Shown here piece by piece: positions 12,900 through 25,529 of a stretch of 64,000 nt of DNA. How positions within the stretch are numbered: position 1 is the first letter of the stretch; every line of letters starts with the position of its first letter. Origin of the DNA: Silene conica (Eukaryota > Streptophyta > Magnoliopsida > Caryophyllales > Caryophyllaceae); contig CM055312.2 of the NCBI GenBank assembly GCA_029255685.2, positions 10,440,649-10,504,648 of the forward strand. Direction: 5' to 3'. The notes beneath the pieces were generated by a model that had not been told where the DNA came from, did not search any database, and saw nothing but the letters and a program-made list of their open reading frames with translations. Both the position numbers and the translations under genes were made by a program.

Positions 12900-13570
12900 T
12901 AAATAAAAAGATAATTAAATAGTAATAAAATATCAGTTGGATAATTATTGAATTTGTTAATAAGATAATTGAGTTCATTGGCTATTATTTTAGAGCAATT
13001 TTATTGACTATTAGTTTGATTAAATAAATTAAGTATATAAATAAAAAAAATAATTAAACAGCAATAAAATATCAGTCGAATAATTATTATTTTTAGAGCG
13101 ATTATATTGGCTGATATTACTTTAGTTAAATAAATTAAGTATATAAACAAAATGATAATTAAATAGTAATAAAATATTAGTTGGATAATTAAATAATTGA
13201 TTTCATTGGCTATTACTTTGGTTAACTAAATTAAGTATATAAATAAAAAGATAATTAAATAGTAATAAAATATAAGTTGTATAATTATTGAATTAGTTAA
13301 TAAAATAATTAATTTCATTGACAATTGTTTTAGAGCAATTTCATGTCATTGTCTATTACTCTGGTTCAATAAATTAAGTATATAAATAAAAAGATAATTA
13401 AATACTAATAAAATATCAATTGGATATAATTATTATTTTAGAGCGATTACACTGGTTATTACTTTGTTTAAATAAATTAAGTATATAAATAAAAAGATAA
13501 TTAAATAGTAATAAAATACAAGTTGTATAATTATTCAATTAGTTAATAAAATAATTGATTGTAAACTTAG
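12900..13570. repeat. tandem 110-130 bp repeats inside Helitron 2
   Basis: About five degenerate copies of a unit containing TTGGCTATTA, TTAAGTATATAAATAAAAAG and TAATTAAATAGTAATAAAAT. The same motifs occur near the 5' ends of Helitrons 1 and 3, so the unit was amplified from the Helitron's own 5' region. Confidence 0.7.
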
Positions 13571-13669
13571 AGTTTTAGCTACCGTAGAGTTATGGTATAA
13601 TTTGTTGTTTCTCTTCTCTTATTTAATTAAAAACATAAATAGATGTATTGATGAATATATTAAGCACTT

Positions 13670-14740
13670 ACGTTTACGAGGTATAATTAAAAAATACGAG
13701 CTACATAATACAAACACATAAGAATACGAGTTAATGTAAAAAAAAATTTAAGAGAATCACGGACTAAAAATACGAGCACGGAAAAATGCGAGCTATTAAA
13801 CTAAGAATACGAGCTATTAAGCTAAGAATACTAGCTAATGTAAATAAAATACGAGCTATTAAGATAATACGAGCTTTAAAATACGAGTACAAATGAATAC
13901 GAGGTAATGAAAAAACAATACGATCTATTAAAATAAGATGAGCTTCAAAATATGAGCACAAATAGATACTAATACGAGATTAAAAGGATCACGAACTTAA
14001 ATATACGAGCACATAATAAGAATACGGCCTAATAAGATTAGAAAACGAGCTAATGTAAACAAAATACCAAAACACGAGCTAATTGAAACACTTCTCGAGT
14101 TAAAAAAAATAGAACTAGATTTGCAAGACGTCAAATTTCATGATATAATAAGCACTTAAGATTACGAGTTTGCAAGACGTTAAATTTCATGATATAATAA
14201 GCACTTAAGATTACGAAGTACAATTAAAAGAATACGAGATACAAAATACGAATATATAAGAAATACGAGTTAATGTAAAAGAAATAAGAACTTCAGAGAA
14301 TCAGGAACTAAAAAATATGAGCACATAAGAACGCGAGCTATTAACGGAAGAATGCGAGCTAATAGAGCTATTAAGCTTACAATACGAGCTAATATAAAAA
14401 AAAAATACGAACTATTAAGATAAGAATTCGAGCTAATGTAAAAAAAAAAAATATACGAGCATATAAGAGGATCACGAACTTACAAATATGAGCATATAAG
14501 AATATGTGCTAATATAAAAAGAATACGAGTTAATGTAAGAAAACTACGGGCTAATAAGATACCAATACCAGCTATTAAGATAAGAATACGAGCTAATGTA
14601 GAAAGTATACGAGCTAATAAGATAAGAATACGCGCTATTAAGATAAGAATATGAGTTAAAGTCTGAAAAATACGATTGAATGTAAAAAAAATACGAGTTA
14701 ATGTTAAAAGAGTATGAGATTCGACTATCTTCAAATATTA
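13670..14740. repeat. degenerate AATACGAGCTAATGTAAAA array (second copy)
   Basis: This is homologous to the array at 10.7-11.56 kb, including shared irregular stretches such as GAAACACTTCTCGAG and CAAATTTCATGATATAATA. The minus-strand frames with repeated ILARIL patterns are shadows of the array. Confidence 0.75.
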
Positions 14741-15104
14741 GAAATATTGGATAAAAATTTCTTCAAGATCATGCTTAAATGAAAAATATACAAGTTATTA
14801 TAAAAATATACTCCGTATGTGCTAAAAAATTATTTTGACAACAGTGATGCATAATATGTAATTGTCTTTCCAAGACCATTGAATCGAAGGTACAAGTTTT
14901 CGTTTCCATTGAAATTTCATGCATTTTCAACGTTCCATGTTGTTTCATTGAGGATGATACATCTGATGTTTCATTAGCCATATACATTACTTGAATTATT
15001 TTCTATATATGCCTATTATACTTTTTAAAAGATTAACTGTTACGATAATTACTTTGAAACCATGTCAAGATATTACCCGGGCAACGCCCGGGCATGAAAT
15101 CTAG

Positions 15105-18100
15105 TATATATACTTAAAAGAGGAACTTTTCGAGCGATTTCATTGGTTATTGTTTTAGAGTAATTTCATTGGCTATTATTTTGGTTAAATAAATAAAGTA
15201 TATAAATAAGAATATAATTAAATAGTATCTATCTATCTATCTCTATATTATTAAAGGTATCTATCTAATTATTATATTAAAGGAAGCTTTTTTTCGTGCG
15301 ATGTGATTGGTTGAAAAATATAATAAGAGCTTTCAAAATAAGGATAGAAAAAGATGAAGTTTACAAATAAGGATAGAAAAAGATAAAGTTTACAATTTTA
15401 TTTATCTATATTAATAAAGGAAGCTTTTTTATTGGCCGAATAATTTCATTGGTTACAGGTAATATTAATAAATATTGCAAATTTAATCTAAATGAAAATA
15501 ACAAAAAATAACTAATATAATATTAATGGAAAACAATAACTAATATAATATTGATTAGATCGAGATGTAATCCGTAGTGTAGAGATTCCAACCTTTATCT
15601 ATCTTCTATATTAATATATGAAGTTTATTTTTTTGGTTTGTTTATAGAGATTTCAACCTTTATCAAATTCTAAGAGCCATAGAAAACATAAAAATAAATC
15701 TCTATAATAACAATGTTAAGATGAAATTATTATGCAATAAGAATAAATGTTGGACGTACAAACAAATTCTACCATGCAATCTTCATACAAATATACTATC
15801 AATTTTAGTTGGGCTAGAAAACAAGCAACCATACAATTCTACAAAAACTAAAATTACAAGTACAATTTTTTATGTATATAAGTACTATAACCCCATAAGC
15901 AACCCAGAAATATATCCCTCCCCCGTTTAATCTCAACTTTGTCATATTGTTATTATTATCTAGAAATTTGACGTAGTGACATTTATACTTCACTGTACGT
16001 ATCTGATATACATTTTTATGACAATTAATTTGTGTCTTTTTATCTTTGTAGGTTTAATGAAGCATGTACATGTATATTAGATTTTTTTTATGGAATACAA
16101 CTCAGAAAACTGAATATTAAGTATTGATATCGTTCTTTAAGAAAGGACGGAAGCAAGAACATAGGTGAGAATTATGACAACCTAGCCTTCTATTATCAAA
16201 ATATTATTGTGTTATTGCGTTACTTATTATTTACTTCTAAAAATGCACAAAAATTATTCTCATAAGTTCTCTCCTAGAATAATTGGTTGCTTTCTGAATT
16301 ATTTAACTTTTAATCTAAGTCATCTTAAGTTTCCATGTTTTTGAATGTCATAAATTATACTACGATGTCTCTCATATAGAGTAACATATTCTTATGATTT
16401 CAAGGTGATCAAGAAGAGAACTGAAGATTGATAACTTGAGAATACAGTGATAGAGACGAGGATAACTCCCAAATATTCAAGTACCTAGCTTGATTCATGA
16501 GGATATACAACTAATTGGTTACATTGACAACGACTCGGATAATTTCTAGATAGTACTTTACCTGCCTTTTCATGTATAGTGATTAAGATAAGTTCATATT
16601 GGTAAGGCTGATGTAATGCTATTTTTTGCGATAATGCACCTTGAGTCATTGAGTGAAAATATTTACACAAGTTTGAGGATAAGACGGTCTCATATCGTAG
16701 ACTTAGGAAGTACATTAGATTTTTATATATATAGGATGAGTTAGTTAGAATTAGGAAATTGAGGTTGATATTAAGTCTATATTAGACTTTTATGAAAAAA
16801 ATATTAAGATAAATATATTAATAGGTTTTAGAATTATACATGACTTAATTTTCTTATAAGCATGAGATTGAAATTGAGGTTGATATTAAGTCTATATTAG
16901 ACTTTTATGAAAAAATATTAAGATAAATATATTAATAGGTTTTAGAATTATACATGACTTAATTTTCTTATAAGCATGAGATTGAAAGTCTCCACATTTT
17001 CGACACTTCTAATTTCTCAAGCGTGTATAAATGCTTATCAAAACAATGATTCATATAAGTTATTATGTAAATATAAGGTTGACAATCTTTTTAGCTATCT
17101 GCATATGAAAAAAATGTTATCAAAGTAACAATAGGTCCTGCCAATTAGGACTCCAATAGCCAGGTTTGTTCATTTACATTTAGATTAAGTTTTGTTACAT
17201 AAGCTCAGGTGCGTAGTTTATATATCATAAGATATAATAGTAATGAGTTGTCCTGAATTATTTAATATGCAAGGTGAATAGTTTCGAAAATTATTAGGTG
17301 AATAAATTAATTTCATGTTTCGGGAGTAATTCTCTATAATCAATGTATGCTCATTTTGTTGTCATATAGTTGGTTATTATGAGCGAACCTAGAAGTAAAA
17401 TATTGGGTAGTGAAATTTCTATACTTGTGTTAAGTCGTTAAAGTCTAATATTTAGGAAATTTTGGGTAGCAAAAACGATAATCTTAACCATTTTTTGAAG
17501 TTTTGATGCAGCATTCTAAGCACCCTCCGCTGTTAATTGTCCTGGTTAGAAAATTATGATAAATGGTCACTTAAGATAAGGTCATTTTCTAAGCAACGGA
17601 AAATTGAGTGATAGATATTAAATAAATTAATTTTGCAGCAGTATGACTTTAAAGAAAGTCTTAATTATTATCTCGATAAAGATAATATTATTAGACTTTG
17701 CTATAAAAAAATATAATTAGATTCTGCACCAGAACATCAAACCATTATGCAAATATAATTGTAATACTAAAGGCTTCGCGCTTGAGGACATCACGATACA
17801 CTTATTGCACATGAATTTGACACAATGAAAATAATCAAACATTCTGGTACGAATGCACGCAATATTTTGGTAAAATAGGAATTTAAGTGTGTACCTTCGT
17901 ATTATTATTATTTTTTTTTTAACGTATTTAATCCAAAGGCAAAATACAACCTATACAACAATAGATTTTTTTTTGAGGAAGATAAAACAATATAATTTGA
18001 ATATAAAGAAAGATAATATTAAGTTTTAATTGAAGATCTTTTATCGAAATTTGTATTTTCGAACAATATACCACCCTAAATCAAATAAATATGGGTTTGT

Positions 18101-18354
18101 ACAAAATATGACGCTTCTATTACAATTTTCAAGGGTAATTACTATGCTTCACTAATATTGTTTTAACATTTTCAATGATTTTTCTTTGCTTTTGTATAAT
18201 ATCCCAATACGAGTTATATAAATAATGAAATTATGGGTAGCGGAGGTAATTAGTTGAGAAAAAAATAAGCCTCTTGCTAATGAAAACGTCATTATAAATA
18301 CTTTAAAGCCACTATTAAAATCTGACCCGGGCAACGCCCGGGCTTAAAATCTAG
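15105..18354 (+). mobile_element. Helitron 3 of the array
   Basis: It begins directly after the CTAG of Helitron 2 with the same TATATATACTTAAAAGAGGAAC block. It ends with hairpin CCCGGGCAACGCCCGGG (18326-18342) and CTAG at 18351-18354. Further 5'-like starts (CTATATTATTAAAGG near 15244, CTATATTAATAAAGGAAGC near 15406, CTATATTAATATATGAAG near 15606) suggest that truncated or nested Helitron heads are stacked here. The interior is AT-rich and I recognise no gene in it. Confidence 0.75.
16755..16984. repeat. tandem duplication of 115 bp
   Basis: Two nearly identical direct copies, 16755-16869 and 16870-16984, each starting GAAATTGAGGTTGATATT. They differ mainly by one A in a poly-A run, which indicates a recent duplication. 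Confidence 0.85.
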
Positions 18355-18544
18355 TTTAAATTATTTTAGAAAAAAAGATATGTCTATGACCAATAATATG
18401 TTTTTATTCTTTTAGTAATATCATGACTAATTAAGGAAAACATCTCCAAAATATAAAAATATTATCTTATATGTGCTTAGATAACACGTTAAAAAAAATT
18501 GTGCCCCCAAGAACTAAATTTCTGAGTCCGCCACTGGGTATACG

Positions 18545-20428
18545 TGATTTACAGGGAACCCACATAGTAACAAGGGGGTGGCGGTCGCTACCCCAAATTT
18601 TAAAAAATTGACTTAAAAAACGTATTTTTGTTATCTCAAATATTGTTGATTAGAAGATAAATAACTATTATCTCACTAAATTTATAGTAAATATTTTTTT
18701 TGTTCAATGGAAACGGCTTTACTTTTCTAACCGATAACTCGGGTTCAAATCCGCATATACCCTCGGCTGGTTTACCTCTACGAATACAAGTCTTGGGTGA
18801 GATACATGTAACCTATCGTATGTAACATGGTCACACATTCATTCAACTAATATATTACTAGTAGTAATCTAGCATAGTGTATACTACTGTTAGTGATCGA
18901 GTCATGCTTTTAAATCGCGGGGCAAAAATTTTCAATAAGTACATAAGGGTAATATTATAAAACTTCCGAAATTTTCAAACATTAACGGGGAGGACTACCA
19001 CTGCTAAACCCCCTACTCACGAAGTAGAGTATTACTATACGTATTACGTAGTACTGCAGAAAGCAATTGAACTGTATGCAATATGCATGGTTCGTTTACG
19101 CAATCAATTGTTAATAATTTTAATAATGTAATTAGTCAATATCTTGTTGTGTCTAGTACAGTGACTAAGCTAAGCAGCTGGTTAGCGCAGTCACGTATGT
19201 AAACTATGACCTCATTGTTTTCCTTTCTGATACGACCATAATCTGATCTTTATATGGATCAAAATGTAATCATATGATACGGCTATAGTATATCATGCCT
19301 TACCTATTTCATTAATTTAATCATATCATAAAATATGTATATTGTTTTGTTACTTTAGTCAAGATATTGGATTATTAGGTGGTTAGGAATGGTTTAACCA
19401 TGCAAAGAAAACTATGGTTTGATCAATATTATGGGCAAAACACATGAACGAACGTTTTTCAATCTAAAGCAAAAAGGTGTCTAATTAGTACTCATCTCAA
19501 AATAATTTTTGTCTTTTACTTATTTTTTAGGTCTTGCTATTTTCGACTAAAAATAGCTTAAATGAACTGAACTAGTGTAAAGATTAATTTGCGAAAAAAT
19601 GAACTGAACTGAACTGAATTAAATAAAATAAAGTTGAAATTAAGTTCGAGAGAATAGACTCACTAGTCAAAGTTCAAAACTTTTAACCTTCAAATAATTA
19701 AGTGACAAAAAACCAAAAATTATATGACAGTATATAGGTTTACGCAAAAACTTTAGAAAGATGATTACTCAATAGCATTATTGAAAGATATCTTAGATAA
19801 TGGACGAGTTGTTTAAATTTTATTTTCCATATTATGTCTCCCACTAATTTAGTAGGGGACGGTTTATCAGAAAACTTACTGCCGACCGGTACGTTTACCA
19901 TACGAATATGAAAATATTCATTCGTATTTTAATGAAAAAAGTAAGTAAATGGAGACAAATAGAATTAAAATGACGGTTTATAAACTCTGCAAAGTTAATT
20001 GAGAAGAGTAACTTGAGATAGACGGTAAAAACGTTTATTATTTTTGTGTGATATTTTTAGAGAAAAAAAGGTGTTTAGGTTGACAAAGTAAGTTGTTGAG
20101 CGTAAAGAAGAATTTGAAGCAAGTAATGTAAGAATCAAGGGTGAGAAAGAAGCTTTGGTTGTGCTTTAGTAGATGTTGCCTTACCAAACTACATTGTTCG
20201 TAGATATCTTACTCAGACCAATAACTTATTGGATAATCTCAACATTTCATGGTTCAAGAGCTAATTGTTGGCTAATTTCAAACTTATTTTTTGGGTCGAT
20301 TAATGGCCGATCCGAAAAATTAATCCCAAAAATAAATTAGACAGAAGATTGGGTTGACACTAATTCATTTTTTCTTTTATTAGTGACAATTTGAGCTTTA
20401 TATCAAATGATTTGAACTTAGATACACA
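18545..20428. other. intergenic stretch without recognised gene
   Basis: AT-rich, with no convincing coding region. At 19560-19640 there are repeated TGAACTGAACT motifs; the inverse motif (AGTTCAGTTCAG) occurs at about 57880, so a dispersed short repeat is possible. The block at 18555-18780 looks like worn repeat sequence of unknown family. Confidence 0.45.
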
Positions 20429-20938
20429 CTAGTTTTTGTGAAGAAACCCGAAAGTCCCACATGTGAGGATTGTCCCACATTGATAAAAGAGGAGAAAGAG
20501 TCCACAATATAAACCCAAGAGGGTTCCACTCTAAAACCAAGAGGGTTCCCTTGCTTACAGTCGCTTAAATCACCCCTTAATTGGTGAACTCTGGGAGCAT
20601 TCCCAGAGGAATAACGATCCCGCAACTCAGCCCATATTTCAGTTATGGGTGCGGTGAATGCAATGCTAGCGTGTAACTTCGGGTCTATAACATTCCGTAG
20701 CCATGCTTTCAACATGGCATTACATTGTCTCCATGCCACCATCTCTATGTTATCATCATCATCATCTCCCGTCGGTTGCTTGAACGTTCCGTCAACAATG
20801 GCCAATTTGTGTTTCGCATCAAGTCCATTCTTGACTGCGTCGGCCCATAATTCATAATTCTCACCATTAAAAACAATTTGGGACGAGCTTGCCAATTATA
20901 GCAAGGTCTCACAGTGTACTTGCGGAGCAGCAGTATCC

Positions 20939-23900
20939 TTGGCCAAGGAACGCGAAGAAGAAAAGGTTCATCAATTTTTGATGGGCCTTGATCGAAATCT
21001 GTACGGAAACTTGCGAACAAATTTGTTGATGGAAGATCCGATTACTACTCTATCTAGGGCTTATGCCTTAGTGCTAAGAGAAGAAAGACACGCTGCTGTC
21101 ACCCGTGTCACAGAAGAAAAACATGAGGCTGCCATGGCAGTCAAGCATCAAGGCACGGGAAGGAGCACTCGTGGTGGGTTCACTCGCGGAGCCTATAAGG
21201 AAGGGGAACCACCACAGTGCACTTACTGTGGCAAGCAATACCACACCGAGGATTTATGCTACGAAAAACACGGGTATGAAAATATCAAAGCACGCGGCAG
21301 GGGAAGAGGACGCAGAGGCAGTAGCCGAGGGTCTGGATTCCGAGGCAACAGTCGCAGTGATGATCGCGGCCAGTCCAGCACGCATCGTGCTAATGCCGTA
21401 GGCACAGCGGTGACCGACGGTGAACACAAAGGACAGAATATACCTTTTACTGAAGAGGAGATAGTCAAACTTCGATCCTTGCTGACTCCAAGTGCCGAAG
21501 GTACTGCTAAAAACTCAGGTATGACTGTTCAAATTAACCGTGAATGGCTTATCGATAGTGGTTGCTCACACCACATGACGGGAACACGTGAATGTTTATT
21601 TAACATTCGAACGGAAGGGAAGTCCCTAGTCGGCTTACCAGATGGCAGAAACATAGAAGCACGGGAACATGGCGAAGTCAGGCTCGGAAATAACCTCGTG
21701 TTAACAGATGTTTTATTTGTTCCGTCGCTCACTTGTAATTTAATTTCTGTTCAACAGTTGATACGAGAAAATAATTGTTCAATAACGTTTCATTCTGATC
21801 ATTGTGTCATGCAGGACCGGTCTACGAGGACGGTGATTGGGAAGAGTGAAAATCACGATGGGGTTTATGTTTTTCGTGGACTGCAGATGGAACAAGTCGT
21901 GGTCAACGCAGTAACAAAGGTGGATGCTCGTCTTTGGCACAAGCGGTTAGGTCATCCGTCGAATAGCACTTTATCTCGTTTTTCCAGTTTAATTCATAGT
22001 AGTTTGGCTTTGGACTCTGGCTATATTTGCGACCCTTGTTGTCGCGCAAAACAGACTCGTTTACCTTTTCATTTAAATAATAAAAGATGCAATGTCTTGT
22101 TTGGTTTAATTCATTGTGATATATGGGGCAAATATCGTGTAGCTAGCTTGTCGAGGGCTCACTATTTTTTGACCATTGTCGATGACTATAGTAGAGCGGT
22201 ATGGGTATATCTTATGAAGGAAAAGAGTGAGGCCGGAGAACTGTTACGTGTTTTTTGTCAAATGGCACGAACTCAATTTAATAAAGAAGTAAAAGTCATC
22301 CAAAGTGACAATGGAACGGAGTTATTGTCGGGACCCATGAGATACTATTATGAGGAAAAGGGGATAGTCTTTCGAACTAGCAATACCGACACACCACAAC
22401 AAAATGGAAGGGTAGAACGGAAGCATAGGCACATCTTAGAAAAAGCGAGGGCTTTACGATTTCAAGCAAATTTGCATATACAATTTTGGGGGGAATGTGC
22501 CATGACGGCCGCTTACCTTATAAATCGAACCCCAACCCGTTTACTTGAGGGACAAACACCGTATGAGTTGTTACATAATGAAAAACCAGATTTGAGTGAC
22601 TTACGAGTGTTAGGATGTCTTTGTTATGTACATAACAAGGACAAACCCCGAGACAAATTTGATGAGCGCGGGAAACGGTGTATGTTCGTAGGATATCCTC
22701 ACAATAAAAAAGGTTGGAAGGTTTACGATTTGAAAGATAAGAAAATGTTTGTCTCTCGAGATGTTATCTTTTATGAACATGTTTTCCCTTTTGAATCCAT
22801 TCGTGCCAGAGAACCCAGTCATAATACACCCCATTCCCTTTCCCAGACTGTACCCCTAGGACCCGAGAGTTGGGACAACGAATCTGGTCAGGAGAGTGAC
22901 GCGGAGTGCACAGCCAGGGGGAGTGAAAGAGTGGGTACAGGAAGTGAGCATGTGGTTGCAGGGAATGAGAATGTTGACAGGCCAGATGTGGGGAATATGG
23001 GTGTTGGTAGTACCAGGCAGAGTAATGACAAAGCACAAAATACGGACAGTGGCATTCAGGCGAAAGTAACAGTACATGAAAATGTTACTCCTACTGTCAC
23101 GGACAGTGGCATTCGACCAAATGAAACAGTGCAGGAAACTGTTGCTTCTGATGTCGCGGACAGTGGCATTCAGCCAAATGAAACAGTGCAGGAAAATGTT
23201 GCAGAAGAAAGAGTAGGCAGGGGTGCTCGCGAAAGGTTTGAACCAGCCTGGAAACGGGATTATTACTGCAAGTCCACACGAGTCATAAACCCCACCGACG
23301 ATGCTCACTCCACTGATCTTCCGCCCTCAAAGACAGGTACTCGTTACCCTCTGATTAATTACGTTATTAGCAATTGTTTTACTAACTCACACAGATCATA
23401 CATGGCCAAAATTGATGCAATAAAAGAACCCAAAAACTATCATGAGGCAGCAAGTGATGCGAATTGGTGCGAGGCGATGAGGAAAGAAATTAATGCCCTT
23501 GAGACCAATGGAACTTGGAAGGTTGTGGATTTACCAAAGGGGAAGAAACCCATAGGATGCAAATGGGTTTACAAAGTCAAGTATAAGGCCGACGGAAGTA
23601 TAGAACGATACAAGGCGCGATTGGTGGCACAAGGCTTCACCCAAGTGGAAGGGGTGGACTATCATGAGACTTACGCTCCGGTGGCAAAAATGACAAGCGT
23701 AAGGTGTCTATTAGCGGTAGCGGTGGCAAAGAATTGGCTAATCGAACAATTAGACGTGAACAACGCGTTCTTGCACGGAGATTTAGATGAGGACGTTTAC
23801 ATGAAAATTCCGCAAGGGTTTAATACTAATGAGAAGAACAAGGCATGTAAATTACTCAAATCATTGTACGGATTAAAACAAGCCTCTCGAAATTGGTTCG

Positions 23901-24961
23901 CCAAACTGACCAATTCCCTGAAGCGGTACGGTTTTAAGCAATCTTTGGCCGACTACTCACTTTTCACATACAATAAAGACGGAATATTTGTTGGGGTCTT
24001 AGTTTATGTGGATGATATGATAGTGGTTAGCAATGACAAGTCGGCATGTGCAGCATTCAAATCATTCCTAAACTCGACATTTGGGGTTAAGGAGCTTGGG
24101 AAACTTAAATTTTTTCTTGGCATAGAAGTTGATCATGGGAAGCAGGGGCTGTTTCTTAATCAACGGAAGTACGCATTGGGAATCATTGATGAGGCCGGGA
24201 TGAAAGGAGCGAAACCGGCACACACCCCAATGCAACAAAGGCACGAATTAGCATTGGCGAAAGGGGCTGTTTTAAAGAACGTAATGAAGTATAGGAGAAT
24301 TGTTGGGCAATTGGTATATCTCACGATAACAAGACCGGACCTCGTGTACGCAGTCCACATTTTATCACAATTTGTTCATGAGCCACGAAAAGAGCACTGG
24401 GACGCCGCATTACGAGTCGTTCGGTACGTTAAGATGAATCCTAGCAAGGGCATAATCATCAACAAACAGTGTGACCTTCAACTCCGTGGGTATTGCGATT
24501 CGGATTATTCAAGTTGTCCAATTACCAGAAGGTCAATCAGTGGCTATTTTGTAGCACTCGGAGGAACGCCAATTTCATGGAAGACAAAGAAACAGGTCAC
24601 CGTTTCCAAATCCACCGCCGAAGCAGAATACCGAGCCATGTCAGCAGTAACAAGTGAGTTAATTTGGTTACGTGCCTTCCTTGCATCGTTGGGCGTATTT
24701 CATACTCAATCAATGCAGTTATTTTGTGATAACCAAGCCGCTTTACACATTGCGAAAAATCCGGTATTTCATGACCGGACTAAGCACATTGAAATAGATT
24801 GTCATTTCATAAGACAATACTTGGTAGATAAATCGATCGTCGCCTCTCATGTTCGGAGCAAGGAACAAATCGCGGACTTATTTACGAAGGCCCTCGGAGG
24901 GGAGACGTTTCGTTACTTGGAAGGCAAGTTGGGACTTGGGTTACCAAGTGCTCCAACTTGA
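20939..24961 (+). pseudogene. gag-pol frame within the composite copia element
   Basis: A 1340-residue open stretch, part of a rearranged fossil. Domains in order: end of gag with a CCHC knuckle (CTYCGKQYHTEDLCYEKH), protease (WLIDSGCSHHMTG), integrase with its HHCC zinc site (HKRLGHPS...CDPCC) and core (VDDYSRAVWVY, TPQQNGRVERKH), then copia-type reverse transcriptase ([26 protein letters not shown]) and RNase H (CDSDYSSCPITRRSISGYF, STAEAEYRAM). The pol part looks whole as it stands. The element as a unit does not. Confidence 0.85.
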
Positions 24962-25334
24962 GGGGGAGTGAAAGAATATTGGTCAAATGTGGTTATTATC
25001 CTTTGTATATTATATTTATGGTTGGATATTGTATAGAAGATAATATTCTTATTTCTTGCTTTAGATAGGAGTAGGTTTTATACGCCCTGTACACCTTATT
25101 TATCGCTATGGTGTGGCCCAGACCCGTTGTTGAATTTAACATGGTATCAGAGCCCATGGCTAAAGACCTGGGATTCATGGGCCAGAGTTTGCAGTCGGAC
25201 GAGCAAAGAAAATTGCTCAGTTGAATATGTCTGGTCTGAGTTGATACTGGGCCAAGTTTACAGCTGGACGAGCAAGGTTGCTCAGTTAAATTTGTCCAGT
25301 CTGTGTGTAAGTGGGCCTCACATGTGAGGGGGAG

Positions 25335-25529
25335 TGTGAAGAAACCCGAAAGTCCCACATGTGAGGATTGTCCCACATTGATAAAAGAGGAGAAGAATTA
25401 TCATAATATAAGGCAAGGGGTTACTCCCTCTATTGCCAATTGGTTTTAGAGTGGAACCCTCTTGGGTTTATATTGTGGACTCTTTCTCCTTCGTTCGGGT
25501 GTGGCCCAGACCCGTTGTTGAATTTAACA
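25335..25529 (+). repeat. 3' LTR of the composite element
   Basis: 195 bp, starting TGTGAAGAAACCCGAAAGTC and ending GTTGAATTTAACA, preceded by the purine tract GTGAGGGGGAG and followed by the target duplication GTTTT. The tail GTGTGGCCCAGACCCGTTG also occurs at about 25110-25141, just before the primer-binding site. Confidence 0.85.

Larger units (their letters stand above)
11934..15104 (+). mobile_element. Helitron 2, carries a RALF gene fragment
   Basis: It starts at the base after the CTAG of Helitron 1 (TATATATACTTAAAAGAGGAAC). It ends with the same hairpin CCCGGGCAACGCCCGGG (15076-15092) and CTAG at 15101-15104. It contains a host RALF gene fragment near its 5' end, several 110-bp-class repeats (12.9-13.6 kb) and a second AATACGAGC array (13.67-14.74 kb). 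It encodes no transposase. A second 5'-like block (ATATTATTAAAGGAAG near 12064) may mark another nested Helitron start. Confidence 0.82.
9409..18536. mobile_element. short hAT element split by three Helitrons
   Basis: The left end CAGGGGCGGATCCAG (9409) and the inward-read right end CAGTGGCGGACTCAG (18536) form inverted repeats. Both sides carry the 8-bp duplication GGTATACG (9401-9408 and 18537-18544). The element's own sequence is only about 9409-9770 plus 18355-18536, roughly 0.55 kb and non-coding. The rest is Helitron DNA inserted later. The perfect duplication across 9.1 kb shows that the outer element landed first and that the Helitrons are secondary. Confidence 0.85.
20437..25529 (+). 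mobile_element. Ty1/copia-type LTR element, rearranged composite
   Basis: The outer borders are clear: TGTGAAGAAACCCG at 20437 and TTTAACA at 25529, flanked by the 5-bp duplication GTTTT (20432-20436 and 25530-25534). The 3' LTR is 25335-25529 (195 bp). A canonical primer-binding site TGGTATCAGAGCC near 25142 and a purine tract GTGAGGGGGAG near 25325 enclose only about 190 non-coding bases, so the outer layer looks like a small TRIM-like element. It holds copia coding DNA: a gag N-terminal piece on the opposite strand (about 20560-20895) and a long gag/pol frame. It is broken by at least one large rearrangement. The first 58 bp of the two outer LTRs are identical, so the insertion is young. 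Confidence 0.82.

Noticed and set aside
13764-14734. Minus-strand frames with repeated ILARIL-type patterns
   Set aside because: By-products of the AATACGAGC array in Helitron 2; no family resemblance.
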